Part shown: in pieces, positions 13,621 through 26,328 of the stretch
Numbering within the stretch: position 1 is the first letter of the stretch
Layout of the letters: every line of letters begins with the position of its first letter
From: Nautilus pompilius
Lineage: Eukaryota; Mollusca; Cephalopoda; Nautilida; Nautilidae
DNA length: 64,000 bases
Reading direction: 5' to 3'
Assembly: GCA_018389105.1 (NCBI GenBank)
Contig: JACATO010000589.1
Location: 1,786,001 to 1,850,000, forward strand
The notes under the pieces: model-generated
The model's input: only the letters and a program-made list of their open reading frames with translations
Databases searched by the model: none
Told to the model about the DNA's origin: nothing
Position numbers and translations under genes: made by a program

Positions 13621-14148
13621 GTAAGCTGCCGTTTACTTATCTGATTGCTTATCCTTTCTTTTACCGATTTCCATCATTTTGGTACCAGTATACATAAACA
13701 ATTACATAGCTTTTTATCAGATAATTCTTCTAACGGTAAGCCTTTCATTCCAACGTCGCGTTCATTCCTGTTTCTATACCTGAGAAGCATTTTTCAGCTA
13801 ATTAAAGTCATTTTAAGTTTAAATTACAATTATATTTAGCGGTAAATATCTATAATTCTAAAATTAATTACTCTTTAAGATTTTTCTGTCAAATATATAA
13901 CAGCACTGATTTTAAGTATCTAATATTATAACTGTCATTCGTAAAGTATAAATTTAAACGCTTCCAACATAACCAAAACATTTTAATTAATAAATTAAGA
14001 CTTATTTTATTTGAATTTTTTAAAACAATAAAAATATTTGCTCTGTAAGTATTTCAGCTACATCATAATAAAATGTATAATGCAAGGTTACAGTACGGCA
14101 CTGTAATTTTATACTAACATTACTAACATTTTATGCGGTTGTTACAGA

Positions 14149-14149
14149 G

Positions 14150-14188
<39 letters not shown>
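14149..14188 (+). repeat. (TC)n(TA)n microsatellite
   Basis: A compound dinucleotide tract: about 14 TC units followed by about 5 TA units. Confidence 0.9.
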
Positions 14189-16284
14189 ATGTAAAAATAA
14201 TATTTTTGCTTTTAATAGTAGAAAAAATGTAAACTAGTTTTTTAGGGTTACCATATGGATACAAAGGACCATTTTATACGATATTTTGCACGACATTAAA
14301 TAAGAATGATACTGAATGACATAAAATATTTGTTCCAAACTGATCTTTAGGTTCTTTATTACAGTTCTCAAAATCAAGGAAAAGATAGTATTTTGTCCAG
14401 TGAATCAGCATATAAAAATGAAAAATCGTCTAAGGCTTAAATTAAAAGTACCTGTTACTTGTTAAAGGCTTCTATTAGAAGTAGCAGTATGTTAATCCCA
14501 AATCTGTTTAAATCTATACAAAGCTGTAACGACTGTCATTTCAGGAGCATGTACTTTTGATTTCAGTGTAATGTAATCATCAGTGTTTACTAAGTCATTG
14601 GTCATAAGAGAGCTAACAAGCCGAGATTTTGCTTTTGGCAACTTGCCCCTACTCAAGAGTAACTCTGATGTCTGTCTGCTAGATACAAATAGTTTAATTT
14701 CCTACGATTTCACGAATTAAAATATTAGCACTTTACCAATCCAAACTGGAAACCACTTTTATACCCAAGTAAACTATAGCTGCCGGTATACAATTATTAT
14801 AAGAATTTTAAAATGTCAAAACATTAATAGCAATGGAACAAGTTTGAACTAACCTAAGATTTTCATGTATTTGATAGAAAACATGATAACGTATCTATTA
14901 GAACTTTAAACTTTCAATGACGCAATTTTTCAATTAAAAACAGGTTTTTGATTATCAGGGACTATCGGATTTTTTTCTTTCTCTGACGTCATCGGTTTAG
15001 TGTATATCTCTTGAATTAAAAGCAACTGCCCATAACGGTAATCCAAAACATTCAAACTATAAAGAAACAGAAAGTAAATATTACCAGCTTAAAACAGCCA
15101 ATCGACTTTAATTTACTTTTTCGTTTTTTTTTAAATTAAATATGCTGGAGAAAAGCCAGGAGAAAGAACACAGACAGTAATAAACATTGGTGATTTATAA
15201 CAAAATTATGTTGTTATTTTAGTCATCCATAAGTTTTCCTACTGAGTTCATTCAGGAGAATATTATCTACTTCATAACTAATTATATTACTAATCCTCAT
15301 TAAGTGTACCACACGAAGGTAATGAAGGTATCGCGCCCTAAAATTCGTCAGCAGTTTGAAACAAAGGCGTGAACTGATGTAGACATTCGTGCGTTTGGGC
15401 TGCGTTTAAATGACACGTCCTCTCATCACTATCTAATATGCTGGCTCGGCAGTTTGTCAACTAGGGGCGGGAAAGGAGCTTTTTTTCTGTGATATTACAA
15501 AATCTATGCATCTTTACAGAAGGAGAAAAGCAGGCAATCATTAGCGAAAAACGTTATTTTCGGTCCTATCGATACTGCCTAGTGAATTCTGGAACGATCC
15601 GCGCCTGATGTGGAGCACTTTTTATATTTTCCACCAGCCAATACTCGGAGATACTGCGGTCCAACTGTGTTTTTGACCATTTCTCGGTTCCTCCTGTTTT
15701 CGCAGCTTATATGTCGCAGTTGTATGTGCGGTTAAGGTTATTAATGGAACAAAATGAATATTCAACCGTGGTTTATTTTACTTTACAGATTAAAGTTCTA
15801 CTCAGACACTTTTAGAAATGAAAGGGTTACTACTATTTTTTTAATGATTCCTCCTCAGTGTGTCTTCCTTTCTTTTATACTGATAGAATATCGATAAAGA
15901 TTTAATTTCTTCGCTTTGATGAAAGAGACTGCTTCAATGAAACGAAGGGAAAGTTTTTTTTGTTTTTTAAATGTCATAACAGAAGGCCTTATTTTTATTA
16001 AAGTTGAAACAGGTATCTTCGAGTTATTGTATATTTGTGCCATCGCTTTAATTGACACGAGCAGACCAGAAATACATTTATTTCCAGTAATCGTTTTTCT
16101 TACTTTGTTTCGCATAACACTATTTGACTTGCAAATTTTTTTCTAACCAAAACAGAACAAAATCACTGCATTCACGATGCTGTAGACTGTAATTGCTAAC
16201 ATTTTCTAAATCAATTAGAGGCAAAGGGCGCGCGCTAATGCGTGAGTGCACTTTTACATTCTTTCAGTAGCCGGATTCTAGATA

Positions 16285-16362
16285 TTAGGAAGGTTTTCGC
16301 CGAGTGGTAGGCACTATTTATCAGTCGTCGTAAGAATTCCACTGATACCCGGTTTAAGACCA
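16285..16362 (+). repeat. tRNA-SINE-like fragment
   Basis: GCCGAGTGGTAGGCAC resembles a tRNA A-box region, and GGTTTAAGACC, about 45 bases on, resembles a B-box. The stems do not pair convincingly, so an old SINE is the likely source. Confidence 0.3.
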
Positions 16363-17386
16363 AAGAGGACATCTCCCATGTTTCAGGAATTCTCGTCATG
16401 ATTTGTTTACATAACGATGCTGCTGCCAAGATAGAAATTTTAGATTTTATACTACAAAAGAGTTCTGTACTTGAAAAATTAGATCTTGTAGTAAAACGCC
16501 GGTGAAATAGACGATCAGAACACCGGTATCTAAAATCTAAACATTATACAGAAGACAGAAATCAAAAAGCGAGAGGTGTTTCTAATTTAGGACAGAATCG
16601 AAGGAAACTCAATCACGCATGCAAGTTCATTTATAGAAAGTAGATTAACTTTGTCAGTGAGGTATATAGAATTTTCTAGAAATAATAATTGCAAAAACAG
16701 CAGCCTAGCAAACTAGATTTTGCAGAATAAGTTACTGTAGTGTTTAAAATTCAATACTTTGGAGTTTTCATGGTTTTTCTGTTTTAATACTTTTCGTTGA
16801 AAGAAAATTTAGATTTTACGTAGAGGTTATCAGTGAAATAGATAATTATCTGTAGGTATTTAGTTGCCTGCTTTAGTATGGTCATTCACATTATTATATT
16901 TACGCTTAAATAATAATGATAATAACAAATGGTGTTGTATGTGTGATAATATTGTGTGCAGCTAAAGATTTTTTCTTCACAATTAAGTTAGTAAAAGTTA
17001 GAACAGGTAACTGATAACTAAATATATCTAATCTGTGATTCGTGGTGGTATTTATCAAGTAAGTAAATGGTATACTGGCAGACCGATTTTAGCAACGACC
17101 AGCGAAGAACCACTGTCGTGTGCTGAACACCATATGACAGAAACACTAAAAGTTGGGTTTGATTTTTGGTATGGATGAGTAGCCAGCACATTTCGCCTGA
17201 ACCATAAGGTGATCACTAAAAGTATTGCTGCTCTACCTAATGCTTTTTAAAGGACCATGGAGTGTTCATTGCGAGTGATACAAAGTTGAAATACATTTTA
17301 AATATAAGGTGATTAAGTCTTGTTTTGATATTCATACGGTTTCTATTCCAAGCATCTTCGGTTTAACCATTTCCTCTAAAAACCCA

Positions 17387-17504
17387 ACTGTACTGTAATC
17401 AGGCAGCAAACTTGGTAAAAGACACTTCAGTCAGCTATGTACTGCACTGTACTGTAATCAGGCAGCAAACTTGGTAAAAGACACTTCAGTCAGCTATGTA
17501 CTGC
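17387..17504 (+). repeat. Perfect 59-bp tandem duplication
   Basis: Two adjacent copies of a 59-bp unit (each containing GGCAGCAAACTTGG and CAGTCAGCTATGTACTGC) with no difference that I can see. The identity implies a recent duplication or ongoing homogenisation, or an assembly artefact. Confidence 0.85.
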
Positions 17505-20500
17505 AGATTATGCATTTATTATAAATCAGTAAATCAATAATAGACCAGGAACTTACGCTTCAACACTGTATTGGCCAGGGTATGATTACACTTAAACAAT
17601 TACTTCAAATTATGTAATAATTTTAGACTCCGCTGTGTAAACTAGAATAAATATTTGAAGTGCCCTGATAGTTCATAAAACATTAGAGCAGCTCGATATA
17701 TACAGGGGTTCTCGGGAAAAAACACCGTTTCATAAAAAATACCGTCTAAATTTAACATTTAGCATTGCAACAGTTTAAAATTTGAAAAAAAATCAGTTAA
17801 AATTATTATTTTATTTAGACTTATTGCTATTTCACAGATCTAGTGAAGCCTGAGGAAATGTAATGTCAATTTTTACAGTACGTTCAAAAAATGTTTTACA
17901 TCTATTTATCGGTGTTGCTCGGACACCTAACTAAAAGTATTCTAAGCATTACAACTTTTTAAAAAAAAATTAAGCCTTTTGTGTGAAGATGTGATACAAA
18001 TTAAGAATTGTCTGTGAAGGAAAGATACACAAGAACGACAAGTTTTACCTCTGCACCACACATAACGAAACTGTTTCTATTGTATTACACAGTATTTTAA
18101 CTGCTAGAAACTTTTGTCGAATTCTGCTTATGATTAACCAATGATTCCCAGCCAGAAACATGTGCACGTAAGAACAGTCCTTCTACAATTATTTATCGAG
18201 CATCCTTTGAGTATGGTTCAAATAATTTTCACATTATATAACGTTTTGTAAATTTTTTCCACATTTATCTTTTGATATTGTGCTGCCTTGCTTTTCTTTT
18301 AAATGTTTGCAACTCTAGTGGTAGTTTCTGTTTAGCATTAATTGAAGGAATTTCAGGAATTCGAGGAAAAGGAAAATCTTGGAGAACTTGGGGTGACAGC
18401 ATCAGACAATAAATGGAAAATGTAAATAGCATCTTCAGAAAGAAACGAGAACAGAAAGGACGGATGGCCAAGATCAACAACTTCCGGATGGGAGACGGCA
18501 TTTTGCGAAGGGAGAGAAGTTTTATTTTCCAACCCAATTCATAACAGATTTCATGAAAATCATCTCTCGTGTGAACTCACTACAGCCCTGTGAATTGTAT
18601 TACCGATCAAAATTTGGAAAATTACTAAAAATAAAAAAATCTAAAAAGTACATTAAAACATTGGTCAAAGATTTTTTTTCTTGCCTATTATTAACTGAGC
18701 AATTTAGGGAACCAAAAAAGTTTTTTTTCTTCTTATTTCATGTGAAACAGCAAAGATCTCGGGTTAATATGAACTGTTCGCTTCTTCGAGGCGCTCGTTA
18801 AATATCATGCGATATTCCAGTTCGCCTGTCAATTTAATTCCATTCCGTTTTATTCATTAGCGCATCATCTGATGGCTGATAGTTGTGGTAGATGTGGGAA
18901 TCAGTCTTCGTTGGTATACAGCAGCTATGCGGGCTACACCAGCTAATAGCTCCACAGAAAGCCAGAACAAAGCCAGAATTACATTTTTCTCACAAATCCG
19001 AATGTGGACATTACTTTTACTGATGGCTGAGGGTCTATTCCCGTTGTGTTTCCACGAGCAAGGTAAACAAAGATCTGCAAAAACTACCTGCAAATAATGT
19101 TGTTTTTTTAAATAAAAAAATTATCATTATAACCGCTGCGCAAAACACAAAAGCATTAATGTTATTATTTGCTAAAATTTTTATTTTATAAATTTTAAAA
19201 TATATAAACTGTTACAATTATAATTATTATAGATGAAGCGAAAGAATTTGTAGTGTTTAGTTTAAATAAGTAGTGATTGAGAAAATAGCACCTGTAATTA
19301 GGGGTCAAGTCCCCCATTATCGGTAAATGATGGTAGCTTACATACCTTACTGTCCTCCTGATCACTGACTTCAATCTTTTGTGAATGCTTAGTACAAGAC
19401 GTTTCAGTATAACCCGTTTGTCGTCGTCAGGATTTGCAGAATTTTCTGACATTGAAGAACTGAAATTTGATTTTACAAATAGAAACACTTTAAGTGAACG
19501 TGTCGTAAAAATAGTGTTACTGGAACCGCCATGTGCTTACTTCATCTGTAATGGCTTCGATAAAGTCTATCTTCACGTGACAAAATATAAATGAATAGAT
19601 TTTGTGCAAAAACCACTTAAAGTTGCTCTTTTTTGTCTTTTAAATTGTTACGTCACCGGAGATGATAATAATAAATAATGTTGTTTTCTCTCCTGTAAAT
19701 AACTGATTAAATATTACTGACACAAGCAAAAAAAAAAAAAAAAAAAAAAATGGGGGGGTTGATACCCAAGGTTTATTAGTGGTTTTAATTTAAATTTTTT
19801 GTGTGTGCCTATTTTCATTTACTCCTCACAGTATTTATTATGCGTCCATAAAGCATATTTTATTTCATTACGTAGCGTGCATGCTGAACTGTGGTGTTGT
19901 ATACATTAAAATCCAAAGTCGTAAATCGATCTGCGGCTAAACGGCAGTTGTTTAGGGCTGAATAACAAGAGCGACATCTTAGAAATCCGGGAAAATCTCA
20001 TTGTGGAGAGATTTGAGGCCGTCGGCGACACTTTCAAATATTCGAGGTTTTTTTTTTCACCCCCGTTTTCTTTTTTCTGTTAGATCGCTAAGTGAAGATT
20101 AGTAAGGTGTAGGGGCATCGGGAAATCTGCAGAAAAGGGATTTTAGATCTGGTGGTAGGGAAATACATTTACAGTTGGGGAGAGGAGGAAGAAGCGGGAA
20201 ATCAAGTGACCATCGAGGAAATAAATCTACCGTCTTCATCATTAGGAGGCAAAGCTTCAAGGGAAAGTAGGTGCCCACTTGGCTATGTTTAGTAGCCTGT
20301 ACCGCAGTCACTTCCAGGTCTGGATATTTCGTTTTATTCCGGCGCTGAATCTGTAACTTTAGCACGATTCGACTGAAAATGGAGATTACAGCACAACGTT
20401 TTCACTAAAAACAGTAGCTAGTGAGAAGGTAGAATTCATTGCGTCAGGAAGGCGACTCGGCAGGTGCTCGTCTCCGTAGGTGAGCGGAAGAAACGTAATA

Positions 20501-20642
20501 TAGCGTTCTTAAAAAAAAAACAACACAAACTCATAAAGTAGGCACCAAAAAAAATATATATATATATGCGAGCGGACGTCGCGGTAAAGATGCTATTGCC
20601 GCCAAACGTACGGTTTATCAGCTCAGCGAAATCGATACGATC

Positions 20643-21230
20643 TTGTCTTTAATCTATAATCCATCAAAGTTAATTGTAATCCGTGACAAGGTCAAGAATC
20701 TCGGTGAAGAACAACTTTATATTTCTGAACTAGTGAAGACTCCTAAAATCTGTCCTCATAATATCAGCTGTTTTATTAAAGACCCGTTTTGTCTGTCCGT
20801 CATCCGTTCAGAAAACCCGATTGTCTTCACGAACCGCCAAACTACATGGGCAATGTCAGGAGCTAAGCATCTTTGTTTTTCTGCGTATGACCAATTTTTA
20901 AATTCTAATTCTGAAAGTAGAGATTTAGATTGGTATCGACGTTCATTAAATGAGCGAAGCAATTCTCAGCGCTATTTTATGGTTCAAGAACAGATCACCC
21001 CCAGCCCCCTGTCTGAATTTAGTCTGTCGACAGGATTTGATGGATTGTATTTGAAGCACCAATCACGGCTCAACAGGGTCGAATCGTCGGATTTCTTCCC
21101 TTATTCTCTTCAGAATAAATTACTCAGTCTGCTGGCAGGTAAAGTATTTTTAATTCAAGCTAGCAAACAAACACACAGACAGAGATACTCTACTCAAGAC
21201 AAACTGTGTGCTTCCATGTTAGCGGTTTAG
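20643..21230 (+). other. Unassigned long open frame
   Basis: An uninterrupted frame of 195 codons from a TTG. The first ATG is at 20853, giving at most 125 residues. I recognise no domain, signal peptide or membrane segment. It contains a plausible splice donor (CAG|GTAAAG at 21139), so it could be an exon of an unseen gene. The length is only mildly surprising by chance in sequence of this composition. I do not call it a gene. Confidence 0.2.
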
Positions 21231-22493
21231 GAAACAAGGAACTCACAGATGTCCCTTTTTATGGTTTTGTACACCGAAAAGGAACAGGCAGAATAAAATT
21301 CGACAGTTTTATTTCGATATCTTTCTACAAAATGTTTTTTAAAAAAAAATTGAATTATGCACATTTTAAAGAGTATTTCTTCCGTACCTTTAATTTTACT
21401 TTTAATTTTGCTATTTATAATCGCCTCTGAAAAGGCTGTCAGGGATGTTTTTGGCACTAACACGATACAGCCCGACTGTTCTGTGGTTTGGGAATTTGTC
21501 TTAGTTGAAAATGAACACGAATAGTGTTCGAGGCGAGGTACAGAGTTTCTGGTTCTTTATGTTAGCAGCCTAAGTGAAGCTTATTATTTGATCTGCTAAC
21601 CGACTTTAAAATTTGTATTTCGATTGTTGATGAAATTTTACTTCAAAAGGATAATCATCTATGGGTTTTCGATTACATCGGGAGTTGGCATCCCTGGCTT
21701 AGAGCATAAACATTTTAACGGTTTGAAGTTTCGAACATACAGTTTTATTGCCTTTTGTTTATATAATACAATATATTAAACGCACTAAAATTGAAAATTC
21801 ATCAAATTAAAAACGGTGCACTAATAACTTTCTTCATTTAACAAGAAAATATTGATTATTGGTAGACTTGTCTTTGAAGACTTCCGAAAAATAATTTGAT
21901 ACTTTATCAGTCTAAAGCAGAAAACTGATCTCTGAATCGTCTCTTGTGGCAAATTAGTTTTGACTTGGCTACATAACTTCGTTATGCTCGCCAAAGTAAA
22001 GTAATCTTTTCTAACAATATTAAGTGATCAGATTTCAAAACAATCAAGTGAAACATTAAGTTAATTTTCTTTTTATGATGCTAATTTGTTCATGATCAAT
22101 TGGTTGCTTAGGAAGTGCGCTGAGCAAACCGCCGAGTCGAACTCTAAAACGGGAATCAACACATGGCGGACATATCTGTTTTTTTTATTATTATCTAGAA
22201 GAAATGTCTAATGTGAGAAATACTAAAAAAAATCAGTGATGATCCCGAAAATTTCTTTCATCTATATTATAAGAGGCAGAGTTTGGGTTAATCTGCTTCA
22301 AACTCATTTCGTTTATAAAATGCAAATATGGGTAACACCACCTTTTAAGTATCTTATGCAACCACGATGATGCCCGTTTTTGCTTTCATATTTCCACGTG
22401 GAAAGTAAAACCAAAATTATATCGACCAACATACACAATTATAAATTAATTTAATGGTCGACGCAACATAATGGTTAAGTTCATAGCGACTCT

Positions 22494-22850
22494 CTCTCTC
22501 TCTCTACTGACGTCATCTTTCTGTCTCTGTGCTGACTTCATCTCTCTATATACTGACGTCATCTGTCTGTCTCTGTGCTGACTTCATCTCTCTATATACT
22601 GACGTCATCTGTCTGTCTCTGTGCTGACTTCATCTCTCTATATACTGACGTCATCTGTCTGTCTCTGTGCTGACTTCATCTCTCTATATACTGACGTCAT
22701 CTTTCTGTCTCTGTGCTGACTTAATCTCTCTCTCTCTATACTGACGTCATCTGTCTGTTTCTATACTGACATCATCATCTCTCTATGCATATACTGACGT
22801 AATCTGTGCTGACTTCATATCTCTCTGTACTGACGTCATCACTTTCTCTG
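22494..22850 (+). repeat. 46-bp minisatellite with repeated CRE palindromes
   Basis: A tandem array with a unit of about 46 bp. Each unit has two related half-units, one containing ACTGACGTCATC and one containing GCTGACTTCATC, joined by pyrimidine-rich spacers. The central units are near identical; the outer ones drift and pick up extra CT dinucleotides. TGACGTCA, the canonical cAMP-response element palindrome, occurs seven times exactly, with further one-mismatch versions. A CA tract follows at about 22861-22893. It lies in receptor intron 1, about 9 kb after exon 1. Confidence 0.85.
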
Positions 22851-24666
22851 CCACACACCCACTCTCTCACTCTCACACGCACACACACACACACATGTAT
22901 ACACAAAAAATTTTAGTTCAAGGTAAAACAAACTATTCCACTGAGAAATGTTTAACGAGAAGGTACGAGAACAGGTGCGCCGATAGAGGAACACGCCACT
23001 ACCGAATGCTTACTCAAACGAAGTGCAGAACTAAATGTGCTGTCGCTAGTTAAGAAACGTAAATTTATGACGTCATAAAAATCGAAACCATCCCAATCGA
23101 TTACCTTTTGTTTATCTGAAATAAGAAAGAAACAATATCTGTTTGGAAACTGTTTTAGTCTAAACCATTCCGTTCCTGTTGCTCTATATCACCAACAGTG
23201 ATCTTAGATTCCGCATCTTTTGATCAAATTATGCTCTTGGTTCTTTGTTTCAACGTTGATGATCACAAAAGCAGCAAGCTAAGGCCGAATGTTTTGTCTT
23301 AAAACCCTATCATATTGGTTCCTGACATCGCCAACGACACCAGCAGGTTAGATCTACGGTAGATGTAGGGAGCCGAATTTACTGTTGTTTTTAATGCAAT
23401 GATGGAGTCTTGCAGGCATTTAGACTGCACTGGAATACTAACACCTTAATTAAAAAAAAAGAAATAGCTGCTTCCCTTCTCCATTTTCATCGATTTTAGC
23501 TAATTCTTCCTAAATTACAGCGAGATGCCGTTAGCGGGATGAATAAAAAAACGAAAACAGAAAACAGAACTGCAATATTGGTCTCAGGAAGGAAGTGTCA
23601 CAATCAGTTCTCAGCACGATAACAACTAATTCTGCACCTGAACAATTCTTTCTTCCATGAACAACTGCCCTTTATTACTTAACTTTACAGCTGTACGGTG
23701 GAATTCGTTTAGAATTTAAAAAAAAAAAAACACAGCCCCCTTTTCCGAAAGGATTGAAGCAATTACAAACAATCGAAATACATGCGCTACTTAAATTTTG
23801 TACAGTGCTTTAAATAACGAGGACATTGTTCTCGCAGAAATGATACATTTAAAACAATATCTCGGGAATTTTGCTGTCTGAATCTTCTACGGTTCCCCAA
23901 CCCGGGTATAGCGGGGCGGGCCCATACCTAACTTGTTTACCAGGTGAGGAATCGTGTGGTGGGAGGCGGCTAGGGACCAAAGTTGGCGCTAGAACTATTC
24001 ATCTTCAGTTGTGGAAATTGACGTGGCCGGCTGCTGAAGCTAAACTGGAAGACGCCGTTCGAACGAAAGAATACAGTCTAATGCTGGAAAATCCATGTTA
24101 AGATATACACCTGCTGGAACGTTCTCTCCTCGCCTTTTGTCTGTCTTCAGCAAATACTAGTCCCGCTTACCTGCATAACTACATAAAGTAGTCAATATGG
24201 CATATGAACACACCTGTTCTGTTCACGTGAGCTTTAAGTGGCAAGCAGAGCGCCAGCACGTGCACACGTACATCTACGTTAAAAAGTTAACAATTTAATT
24301 TTAAAAAAAAAAATATTCTTTTTTTTTTTGAGTTTTAAATAACGCACCTGGTTTCTTCCGCTCCTTACAGCAGATGAATCGATATAGTAATAATAATAAA
24401 AAAACAAAAACAAAAGCCGCGAGCGAGCGCAAAAACGGTTTAATTTATAGGTCGGCTCGTAGTTGACTCATCACAGCAAATACCTCGGCAGAGCTCGTGC
24501 GCTGTTGTCATGGCAGCCATTTACGAACAGTAGACCGAATCTTGGGAATGTTAAACTAAAATGTGATTATTTTAAAATGACAAACTAATGCGTTGGTCGA
24601 CCGTGTTGTTGCTTTGCAAATGCGTTCTTTATATTTTTCATTTTTTATTTTTTTATAGTACGGTAC

Positions 24667-24700
<34 letters not shown>

Positions 24701-24757
24701 GGAGAGGAGAGAGAGAGAGGAAGAGAGAGAGAGAGGAGAGAAGAGAGCAGAGAGAGA
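24667..24757 (+). repeat. (GA)n microsatellite
   Basis: About 90 bp of interrupted GA repeat. Open frames through it are low-complexity and not genes. Confidence 0.9.
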
Positions 24758-25213
24758 TGAGCGATCATACAGAGATGAGATGAGAGTAGAGTGCGTCAAG
24801 ACGATGGCACGTACGAGGTGAGTGACATTACAGGAGAGATGGCGTTAGTACACAGAAAAATGACGTCGTTACAGAGAGACGAAAAACGGTAATAATTACT
24901 ATAAGGACCAGGAAATGGCTAGAATAGCGATGGCCAAAATCTTTTAAATAATTCTCTAAAAATCGACAGCTTTTTTTGTCTGTTCATTTCCTTCTTGTGT
25001 CAGTTTATTTATGCCGTTTATTTCCTCATCTTAATTATTCACTAGAATCAGCCAGTTTTTTTTTTTAAAGCCTTTTTTGTTAACTGGGTAGTGATTTGGA
25101 GTATATCGTAGTGCACTCGCTTGTCATGGTTACGGGTGTTCCACAGAGCCTGATCGCTAAGCGTATTGTTTAATTTCAACGCTACGCTGTCAACCTATTC
25201 CACGTGAGTTTTG

Positions 25214-25300
25214 TTTTGGCCGTTTGTGTGAGTGTGTGGTTGTGTGTGTGTGTGTGTGTGTGGTGTGTGTGTGTGTGGTGTGTGTGTGAGTGCGTGCGTG
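25214..25300 (+). repeat. (GT)n microsatellite
   Basis: About 85 bp of interrupted GT repeat, able to adopt Z-DNA. No coding signal. Confidence 0.9.
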
Positions 25301-25734
25301 TGTGCGTTTTTTTAAAATTCTTAAATAGTTTGGCGGTCAGTGTACATCGAGCACTTCCCACCGGTCAGGCTACCGCTTCCGGTGTCCAGCGACCCCTTTC
25401 CCTGTACGAAAGTTGTTTCGAGTTCTAAACTGAAATAATACAATGGGTCGAAGTAACACACGACGACCATCAGTAATCCTATCATTTCCAAGTGTAGCAT
25501 TTAGTATTTTTTAAAAATTATTTTGCAGGTCTTAATAGTCTACTTCACTTCCTACTATGTTTAGAAAATTTTTTTGTTTTGCGTAATTTTCATTTTTCAT
25601 CAACTAAGCCTAAACTACTCGGTGCTTGAGATTAGATATTAGAAATTTAATTACATGCAGTCGCCAAATATGAATATAATTTGTCCTTTTTCTTCCTGAC
25701 ATATTACTGATGTAATTACGTTTACTCAAGAGCA

Positions 25735-25830
25735 GTGGCACGGTCGCCCAGGGTAAACTACTAGACTTCTATAGTTTCGGACTTTAGGGCTCAAGTCCGA
25801 ACTCCGGTCGGTCCTGTTGTTATGTGCCTT
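25735..25830 (+). repeat. tRNA-SINE-like fragment
   Basis: TGGCACGGTCGCCCAGGG (A-box-like) and GGGCTCAAGTCC (B-box-like) lie about 40 bases apart, followed by a T-arm-like stretch but no intact acceptor stem. This fits a tRNA-derived SINE head better than a tRNA gene. Confidence 0.4.
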
Positions 25831-26291
25831 TCAAACATGGTTTCCGCTCGCTCCTCTTTACCAAATGGACACGTAGGTTTTCATCTATATATCTAAAAAC
25901 TGAAAAAATATATTAAGTATTCCTCTTTTTTTTGAAGATGAGCAGCTATTTTACGCATAATATTCTATTTTGCATAGTTTAGGAAAGTGAAATTAGGAGC
26001 TTTTCTTTGACGGTTGTTTATAAATTCCAAACCTCGAACGCATGTAACGAAAGTAAGTGGGCCTCATTATAAGGGGCAGAGCTTTCAGATTTTGCCACTG
26101 GAGGCTCCACTTACGCTAAGCGACGTCGGGGGAAAAAGCAACCACATAAATTTTAATCGGGTGGGCCAGTAGACCTGGGTGATCTGATGCGTGCTGCATT
26201 CTCAGTGGGATGCCTTGTCCGATTTCTACTCACAACTGCTGGATTTCTGGCGAAAATCCTGTCTCCTCAAGTTTTATGGATGTGATTTTAC

Positions 26292-26328
26292 AGCGCTCTC
26301 GCGTTACATAGACTTTAACGAGAGCGCT
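26292..26328. repeat. Perfect 10-bp inverted repeat
   Basis: AGCGCTCTCG and CGAGAGCGCT are separated by 17 bases, giving a GC-rich stem in an AT-rich intron. It could be the end structure of a small foldback element. Confidence 0.65.

Larger units (their letters stand above)
13621..22480. other. Intronic stretch without genes
   Basis: AT-rich intron sequence with a CT/TA microsatellite (14149-14188), a 59-bp tandem duplication (about 17387-17504), a SINE-like patch (about 16285-16362) and one long unassigned open frame (20643-21230). Nothing else recognisable. Confidence 0.5.

Noticed and set aside
24556..24821. Arg/Glu-rich and Ser/Leu-rich open frames
   Set aside because: Produced by the GA microsatellite.
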